Source: a virus
Reading direction: 5' to 3' (one strand)
Length of the DNA stretch: 26,016 nucleotides
Virus record (IMG/VR): IMGVR_UViG_3300038441_000378
Span: 1-26,016 of that record
This document shows positions 5,883-13,500 of this stretch, one piece after another. The notes below the pieces were generated by a model. The model was not told where the DNA came from and did not search any database. It saw only the letters and a list, made by a program, of their open reading frames with translations. The position numbers and the translations under genes are program-made. The first letter of the stretch is position 1. The number at the start of each line of letters is the position of its first letter.

Positions 5883-6793
5883 TCCTGTCCCCGGATACAG
5901 GGGAAGTTCACCGCCTGCACTTAAAGGGCGTATGTCCGCCAGGTACATAAAAACCTGGAAACCATGTGAAAGGGAAATACCCAACGGCCATTAGCACGTG
6001 GACGCTCGAAGCGTGCACTGAGACCCCGTCAGGGATAACGATCTAATCACCGCCTTTGATCACGCCACATGGTAGTCGGGAGACTCGCAATAGTTCGACT
6101 ATAAGCCAACGGCGAGTAAGTTGAGACAACAACTAAAAACCCAATACACCGAAAGGTTGTATTGGACTGGAGATGACAAGCGTGCGTCAACACGCCCAGC
6201 TTTGACGGGCCGGTCGCCTGCAAGGGGTAGTGCAATACCCCCAATCAGTGGGTGGATCGTCTCCAGTCCAATGCAGCCTGAATAACTGCATTACCTAAAC
6301 CTAATATTAATCCTCTGTATTGTTAACTTTCTGTCGTAAGCAAGAAGACGCCAGAGGGACAGATTAGGAATAGGGGCAATGAAACAAGTATGACGAAAGT
6401 CTATGGCCGGCTGACGGCCACAATAGATGTGAGTTGCACGAAAGTGTTCTTTGAGAAACTAATGCCTAGTGCGTTAGCCTTTTCAGAATCAAGCAAGCAA
6501 TATGTCGCGCGAAAGCGTGTTAACCGGTTTCGCCGTAGTTGAAACTGGTTTGCGAAGTACAACAGAGAGATACAAGTCGCTGCGAAAGCTGCTCTTTCAC
6601 ATTAATAGCGGATCTGTGTGATTTGCATGTGAATCTGTGTAATGAAAGTGTTTGGAAACAGATGTAAGTCGGCAGGAGTGCCCCAGTTTACTGGTTACTC
6701 TGGCAAGTCAACTCGTGGTCCCAATAATTGAGCGCTTGGCGGTGCACAAACCATAGAGTTGATTTGACCTGAATAACTAGGAGTGTACGTTAC
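5883..6793 (+). ncRNA. Candidate large structured non-coding RNA B (gene-free region)
   Basis: No credible gene lies in 911 bases, yet paired segments occur nearly throughout. They include: 5884-5888/5897-5901; 5954-5958 with 5939-5943; 5962-5968/5995-6001 enclosing GGG/CCC; 6002-6014; 6083-6088/6112-6117 enclosing 6090-6102; GNRA hairpin 6141-6165; long-range stem 6154-6176 with 6257-6279; possible pseudoknot 6180-6207; 6224-6241; 6270-6292; nested CCTAAT/ATTAGG (6300-6305, 6363-6368) and CCTCTG/CAGAGG (6312-6317, 6352-6357); GAC-GAAA-GTC at 6392-6401; CTAT-GGCC/GGCC-ATAG (6401-6426); 6459-6477; 6522-6531/6541-6550; and 6704-6714/6756-6766. Size and style resemble large phage RNAs such as GOLLD, but no family could be matched by eye. 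It could also be two or more RNAs: the hairpin at 6459-6477 is followed by CCTTTT and might be a terminator. Confidence 0.55.
6154..6279. repeat. 23-bp near-perfect inverted repeat
   Basis: 6154-6176 pairs with 6257-6279 over 23 positions, all Watson-Crick except three G-U pairs when read as RNA. The central part (6161-6176 with 6257-6272) has 15 Watson-Crick pairs and one G-U. It is the backbone of region B. Confidence 0.85.
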
Positions 6794-7240
6794 ATGAATA
6801 ACGAAAAAGCGAACCTGATTGCAACGCTGGCCCACGCGGCCAACAACCTGCGTAACGTGACCAACGCCGACGCGGCCACCAATGCAATCTTGGCCAGTAT
6901 CGTAGACCTGGCCCGCCCGGGTGACCGGGTGCAAGGTGAAGTCGGGGCTAACGAACATCAGGAATGCGGCGAGGAATACGCGAACGAGCGTGAACCCACC
7001 AAGCTGGAACTGATCACCGAAGCGCTGCGTGCTGAATATCCACCGTGCCACTGCGGCGAATGCCCGGCAGTGCATGTGCTGGTGCAAGCGGAAGCTCCGG
7101 TGACCCCGGCAGACGCCATCAGCAAAGAGCGTGCCGAAAGCCTAGGCAAGATCATCACCAAACCAGGTGCTGACCACGTATTCGTGGCCCGCGCCAAGGA
7201 ACTGCTGGCGGCCGCCGGTTATGCGATCGTCACCCTGTAA
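6794..7240 (+). CDS. Unknown small protein with a possible zinc site
   Basis: This 148-aa protein is not recognised. The N-terminus is helical (residues 4-40). A Cys/His cluster, Cys85-His86-Cys87-x2-Cys90-x3-His94, plus Cys58, could bind zinc. The C-terminal ~45 residues are helical (A-D-A-I-S-K-E-R-A-E-S-L-G-K). The ATG at 6794 has AGGAG (6779-6783) with a long 10-base spacer. The gene starts just 28 bases after the last hairpin of region B, so the RNA may form part of its leader. Its stop overlaps the next start by one base. Function is unknown. Confidence 0.6.
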   Translation: MNNEKANLIATLAHAANNLRNVTNADAATNAILASIVDLARPGDRVQGEVGANEHQECGEEYANEREPTKLELITEALRAEYPPCHCGECPAVHVLVQAEAPVTPADAISKERAESLGKIITKPGADHVFVARAKELLAAAGYAIVTL

Positions 7241-7455
7241 TGCGGGCGCTGCTCAAGACCTTCTTGGGCATCTGCGTCTTCTTCGCAGCGGGGCTGTCCA
7301 TAATCGCGATGTTTATCGCCTTTGGATTCCTACTGCGAATAATTGGCGTGATTATCGCCATAGTGGGCGTAGTTGGCCTGATAGGCGTGTTCCTGTGGTT
7401 CTGCATTGAAGAACTGATCATTCAGCCGCTTCAGAAACGCCGAAAGCCCCGTTAG
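7240..7455 (+). CDS. Small hydrophobic two-helix membrane protein
   Basis: This 71-aa protein is almost entirely hydrophobic, with two helices (about residues 8-32 and 34-56), followed by an amphipathic stretch and a basic tail K-R-R-K-P-R. The ATG at 7240 reuses the A of the previous TAA (TAATG), so expression depends on the upstream gene. It is the last rightward gene, and its TAG stop lies inside the bidirectional terminator. The size and two-helix form fit a holin or antiholin-type protein, but a holin role is not shown and the usual lysis genes are not in this window. Confidence 0.6.
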   Translation: MRALLKTFLGICVFFAAGLSIIAMFIAFGFLLRIIGVIIAIVGVVGLIGVFLWFCIEELIIQPLQKRRKPR

Positions 7456-7462
7456 GGGCTTT
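7443..7462. terminator. Bidirectional terminator between converging transcripts
   Basis: AAAGCCCC (7443-7450) pairs perfectly with GGGGCTTT (7455-7462), loop GTTA. The A-run on one side and T-run on the other allow termination in both directions. It contains the stop codon of the rightward membrane protein gene and ends 136 bases beyond the stop of the leftward polymerase gene. Confidence 0.75.
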
Positions 7463-7474
7463 CAACTTGTTACA

Positions 7475-7595
7475 AGCGGGGCAGGGAAAGGGCCTCTAGG
7501 GTATATATGCCCGAAGACGTTCCCTTGGCCAGACCTTATGCCTACATCGGTTCGTAGGCTTTAAGGCGGTGGTTCGAGTCCACCACCCCGCTCCT
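7475..7595 (+). ncRNA. tRNA-like element with enlarged D-side domain
   Basis: GCGGGG (7476-7481) pairs with CCCCGC (7586-7591); A7475-T7592 could add a pair. GGTGG (7568-7572), the loop TTCGAGT (7573-7579) and CCACC (7580-7584) form a perfect T-arm with the consensus GGTTCGAGTCC. After T7592 comes CCT, close to CCA. Between acceptor and T-arm are 85 bases: an arm closed by GGGAA/TTCCC (7484-7488, 7520-7524) that encloses GGGC/GCCC with a D-loop-like AGGGTA, and a long arm CCTTA-T-GCCTAC/GTAGGC-TT-TAAGG (7534-7566). This makes a cloverleaf-like fold of about 120 bases with no clear anticodon. It is a tRNA mimic or decayed tRNA, not a normal tRNA. Confidence 0.5.
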
Positions 7596-7598
7596 AGC

Positions 7599-10500
7599 TC
7601 ACTTCAGCAGGCTAAAGGCCGGCAGTTCGTCCAGAGCACCGAAGTAGCCCAACGCACCATCCTGCAGTGGGTTATTACCCAGCTTGTTCATCCAGTACGA
7701 ATCAGTAATGGAGTCCAAGCCAGACCAAGCATGGTTAGCTGCAACCAGAGCCAAACCACGTGCAGGCTTCTCACGAACCAAGCGCATGATGGTCTTCTGG
7801 ATACGCATGTAGTACTTGGTGAACATAACCAAGCCCATGTCGTTCAGGAACTGGATGTTCCGGTGCGACGGCAGGTCGTAGTTCACAAAGGACTCTTCAG
7901 CCTGTTTCAACGCATCAGCCTGACTCAGCGGGTCGCGAGCACGGGTCATGGTGTGTTCGTACATGGCATATCGCGCTACAAGGTCAGACAGCTGGGTAGC
8001 CTGGCTGAGGAACTTGTAGATGCCGGTATCGTGGGTCATGTAGACCTGTTTACCGACTTCACGCATCCAAGCAGGCACCTTATTGGTGTACTTCTGCACC
8101 TTGGTTTGCAGTCGCGACTTGTAGCTGTACTGCGAGTCGTCAGCTTCAACGTCCTCAACGATGGTCGGCATCAAGCCAGCATCAATGAGTGGTTTCAGCG
8201 GGTTACGCGCCAGACGGTCACGCAGCTCAACAATCTCGCCTTCAGCCACGCTGGAGTCGGCATAACCAATTTCTACAGCCTGTTGTAGTTGCAGCAGGCG
8301 TTTGTTGTCGCGGCGGTAGTCCACGGCAGCCTTCAGGCCGATTGCGTGTGCGGCGATAGCCTTGCGCACCGGTACACCTTCCCAAGCCAACAGAGTAAGG
8401 TTGGAAATCATGTTGCCCACCAGGGTAACGATGTTCTTCACCACCAGAATGTCCTTGGTCTCTTTTACCAGCTCTTGCATCACGTCTTCGGCCTTGCCGA
8501 TACGCAGTGCGGCTTTATCACCCAGGAAGTGCTCAGCAACCTGCACAAACAGTTTCTCTGCAAAGTTACGGTCACCCGGCAGCGCAGTAAACGGTTGAGT
8601 GAGGCTGTACTTGCGATAGCCCATGATCAGGTTCAACTGGTCGGCTGGGATACGCATGTTGTCGTCTTTCCACACGCGCTTGATTTCACGCTTGGTGGAT
8701 TCAGGCAACAGGGTGTAAAGCTCACGCAGTTCTGGATCGGTGCTGTCTTTACCCACTACCAAGTAGCTGGCCGGACGGTTCTTGAAGTCAGCGTCGTACT
8801 GGTCGCGCAGAGAGCGGACAACGTCAGCGTTCTGTGCAGCCGAGGACACTTTGTCCACGATCTGACCCGACAGCACACCCAAGACCTGTTCAACACTGTT
8901 GTCACGGTCCAGCAGCGCATCGCGGCTGGTTTCGGACATCATGTAGCGCCAGTCAGCGATTTGGCCGTTAGGTGCCAGCACTGGAACCATATTACCGCGC
9001 TTGGCTTTGCGAGGATCGTAAGCCAGGGAGCGTGCAAACAGTTCATGCTCAACAGCCGCTTTGGCAGCGTTGATCTGCGCCTTATGGGCAGCCGAAGTAA
9101 CCTGAGTGCCTTGCAGCACGTTCAGCGCTTCAGTAGACGGGCTCGAACCCTTGCGGCCCATACCGGTGTAGCTCATCGCACCGGTCAACAGACCAGCTTG
9201 CCCCGAACCGCGGCGAGTGACCAGGACACGGTTGTCACGTACACCAGACGCCGGGTCATGCTGCAGGTTGGTGCCCAGGACGTAGCCAGCGCGCTCGTAC
9301 TTGCCCAGGTCAGCCTTGTCCACCAGCATCACTTCGATATTGGTGTCAGTAATCTCAGGGACATACGCAGATGCCTGCATAGTCTCTTGACCCTTGAACA
9401 GCAGCTCCCCGGACTTCTTCTGCAAGCCAGAATGCAGCTTGAGGATGAAATCTACCCCGTTCTGCGCACCACGATTCGATTCGGTGCGGAACACTTCCAT
9501 GGCCAGCTTCTTGTCAGCAGTACCGGTGTATTCCAGTGCGTAGACTGCGAGAAGCTGGTCTAAAAGCGGCTTAACAACCGCCGCTTGCTGGGCTTGGCCT
9601 ACTTTGGCAGTACCAGTCAAGTTGGCAATGTTCAGCGTGTTCAGCATCAGCTTAGAGCTGGTCGAACCACCTACAACTTTGTGATGGGCCAGGTCCTTGG
9701 TCTGGCTGATCATGTACAGCGCTTCAGGCTCCGCGGCGATTACCTGAGCTTCCAAGTCACGGCGGTGTGCTGCCATCTTGGCCGGGTCTTCCATCAACTC
9801 TTTCAGGCCAGCAGTACCCAGTACATCAGCAATGGCAGCAGCGTTGGTACGCAGGAATACACGAGTAAGCGCAGCACGATGTTGTGGCTCCAGGTTGGCG
9901 CCGCCATCAGCGAATGCTTCGTTGACTTGGGCAACGGTGTACTCAATGTGGTGCTTACGCTCCTGCTCGTTCTTCTTGGCTTCCTTGAAGAGAGCAGTGG
10001 CCACGATGTTGCCGTCATGGGAGCCGCGCATCTCGCTGACGATACCCATGATGGTGCCGTGCTTCGACTTCAGCGCAGCGTCACGCACCTTGGTCATGTG
10101 GTCCAGGACCTGGGTCACACGGTCAGCGGCCAGGGTCGACGCAGCCACGCCCACGAACTTCACCAGAGGCGAAGACGACTGTCGGAAGAAGTTGGACTGA
10201 CCCAGGGCATCGATAGTCTCGCGTGCGCGGGTGCCTACGGCGCCCAGTGCAATCTCCACAGAATCCAGACCATTGACCTTCTGCTTGGCCAGGCGGTCTT
10301 TGCGCTTGGCTTCAATATCCACCAGCTGATCTAGCAGGGTGGCCAGCGCAGTGTTGGCCATGTCACCGGCACGCACCTTGGTGTGCAGCGAAGCCAGTAC
10401 AGTCATGGCTCGGCGGAACAGTTCCATGATTGCGCCACCCCACGACAGGGTCTTCAGCGGCACAGTGGCGTCTGGTGTGGCGAAGTTCAGCACGTTGTTG

Positions 10501-13500
10501 ACTTCGTTCGAAGCCAGGCCCAGTGCAGCGAAGCGAGCCAGGTACTCATTCTTGCCACCGGCGTTTTGACGCGCCTTGAACAGGAATTCGTACTTGGCTT
10601 CAGCCAGCTTTTGCTCGGCATCCGTCGCAGTGTTCCAGTCACCGTTGTGGAAGTTACGCGGCTTCAGTTCGGCGCGGGCTTGGGCGTACAGCTTGCCCAG
10701 GGCATCACGGACGAACAGGGTGGCCGGGTTTTCCATGGCGTGCAGTACCGAGGCTTCCACCGATTCCAGTACATAGGCCTCTTGGGCGTTCAGTACGAAT
10801 TCGTGGGTCAAGGCCTGGCTACCAAACGGACGCTTACCGGTGTCCAGTGCCTTGAGGTACACATCCATTGGGGTGCTGGCTTTGTTGGCCGCAGCGTCCG
10901 CCTTGAATGCGCCGTATGGGCCGTACAGTGGCTCGACCAGGTCAGCCATGATGCTGCGCATGAACTCTTGGTGAGCGGCCGGCGATTGGCGCTTAGACAG
11001 GGCAGCCAATCCATCGAACACCTGGGCCGCAGTCATAGCGTTGACATGGTTTACCGCGTCTTCGTAGCGCAGGGTCAGGTTGTCACGGGTGGTCTTGGTC
11101 TCAGCAGCAGCCTTGAACAAGTACGCACCGCTGGCAACCAGCTGACCCATAGCCGACGCTTCGTTCACGCGGCCACCAAACAGCATGGCGGTCAGCGACT
11201 GGATGAAGTCACGCAGGCCCGACAGCATGCCTTTGGCACGCGCAGGTAAGGTGATGGCAGCCAACACTTCCCTTTGGAAGTCTTGGTTGGTCAGGCCCCA
11301 AGCCAGCAACTCATGGACATTGCCCGTGGCATTGGCGTACTTGGCCGACAGCGGACCGTTGTTGCCGATGAACTCAGCAGCCTTAGTGCGCAGTTCTTCC
11401 AGGCGCGCTACTTCACGACCAACCTGAGTGTTGGTGCCAGTATGTTGCTCAACCAGCTGGGCCAGTGCAGCGTGTACCAGTTCGTGGGTCAGCATCTCAG
11501 TAGTGATACCCGACTCAACAAAGTCAGGGGACTTCACGTAGATGGCTTCACGATTGCCCTGTTGGGCGTACCAGCCACGGGACTTGTCCACGCCAGCGCC
11601 CAGCACACCGTCAACCGGGGTAGTTGGGGTCACGTAAACCACTGGCATGTTACGCAGCGAGCGCGAAGCCATGGCCAGTACCTTCTTGGTGAACGGGTCC
11701 TGTGCGTACTCGCCAACAGCCTGGGCCAGCTGCCCAGCAGTCATTTCGGTACCGGCCAGCAGGTCTACCAGGTTCTGGTCGCTATCAACGACTGGACGGC
11801 CCAACTCACCCCACACGTTGGCGGTAGCGGTGACGTTGTTCACAGCTTCGATGATATCGGCAGCTTCAGCAGCAGGCACGGTACCCAGCGCTTCGTGTAG
11901 GGTTTTGTTCTGCTCCAGCGCAGCACGCACCGCAGGATTTTCCACCTTGGCTTTGTCCAAGGCATTCAAGCTGGTGGCTGGCTGCAAAGTGGTCACCGAC
12001 TGCGACGACAGCTGCTTGAAGGTGCTCGGTTGTAGGTCGGCAGGTGCAGCCTTGGCGGCTTCGTCCAGCGACTCGGCGATCAACACAGCATCTTCGGACA
12101 GCGTCGAACCAACCTTGGCCAGGGCATCACGTGCAGCGGCGCGGTCAGCGTCGGTCACGATGTACGAACCACCTTCGGTAGCGTACTGGCCAACGGCCCG
12201 CATGGAAGCCAGGTAGTTAAGCTTGTCGGTATCTGCCTGTTCAGCCACATGACGGATCGACAGCAGCTGCTCGGTGAAGTTGCCGCGCTTCTTGTCGCCG
12301 CGCTGGGCCATGACTTCGGCCAGCAGTGGCTGAATGCGCGCAGCCAGTTCAGGGTCAGCCATCAGACGGCCCATACCTAGCAGTACGTGGTCCAACATCT
12401 CGGCCATGGCGGTCGGGGCGCTGTAATCCAGCATGGTCTGGTAGGTGGCCTGGTTCAGGTTCTGGCCAACAGTAGCAACGTCATTCAGGTCCACGCCCAG
12501 GGCGTCGTGCACGTTCAACGCCTCCATCTTGCCGTAGACCGACGAGGCGATCATCGAGTCGGAGCTGTGGATGCTGGTAATGAACGGCATTACACCAGGG
12601 TCGACGTTCTGACGGCGCAGGCCGCTGTTCTTGGTCGAACCGGGGAACTGGTACTCACCGTTGCGCAGGCGTACTTGTACTGGCTTGCCAGACAGGTCAA
12701 AGGTCGGCACCGGCACGCCGAAGGTAATGTCGGACTGGTATGGCTGGCTGGAATCCAGCGAGCGCACCGACTTCGACATGTGCATGCCGGCCGACGGCTG
12801 ATTGCTAGCCTTGGACAGTGCAGTTTGCAGCACAGGTTCCATGTCACCCAGGATGCGCTTGACTTCAGCCTGCTGGGCCTTGGTCAGTGCACGCAGTGGG
12901 CGCATTTCGCCGTCTTGCTTACGGCGCGGTACGTCGGGGCTGTTGTCCATGACATAGGCAGTCACAGCACGTTCAGCAGCGTCGTACAGGCTCCAAGCCA
13001 GTTGAGCAGTCTGGTTAATGGTGTCACGGCGCGCCAGGAAGGTAGCGTAGGTATCACCCAGCGCATCTTCGGTCGGCTTGCCGATCAGATCATAGAAGGT
13101 GTCTTTGATGGCACGCTTCTGTTGCTCGGTCAGTTTGGTGTTCAGTGCCAGGTCGTAACCCAGGTTCACGTTCAGTTTCGGCGCCTTGTTGCGCATCAGG
13201 GTATTTACAGCACCCAGCAGCTGTTTCATGCCGGCTTCGTCACGGTTGCCAGCGTAGTCTTCCATCGAGCTGTAGATAGTCTCGATGAAACCATCAGCCA
13301 TGCCTTGTACCGCGGTCTTGGTGTTCGAACCGAACATCATGGCGGTCAGTGGCTGCTTGATGATCTTACGGCCTTTAGAGGTCACACGGCCGTCGTCATT
13401 CTGCAGTTTGCCAGTGATCAGCTGCAGTGCATCCATCAGCTGTACCTGCGAGCTGCCCAGGCGCTTCAGGGTCTCGGCAATGGTGCCTTCATAGAGGTCC

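Noticed and set aside
5883-6793. Group I or group II self-splicing intron
   Set aside because: The flanking genes are complete, no intron-encoded endonuclease is present, and I could not find the conserved P7/P3 core or a domain V hairpin. A covariance search should still be run.
7240-7455. Firm holin assignment for this protein and for 4802-5053
   Set aside because: Two helices and a basic tail are not specific; no endolysin or spanin gene is adjacent in this window.
7475-7595. Phage attachment site in a tRNA 3' end
   Set aside because: No integrase or repressor is seen and the phage type is strictly lytic; the arm pairings fit an RNA element better.
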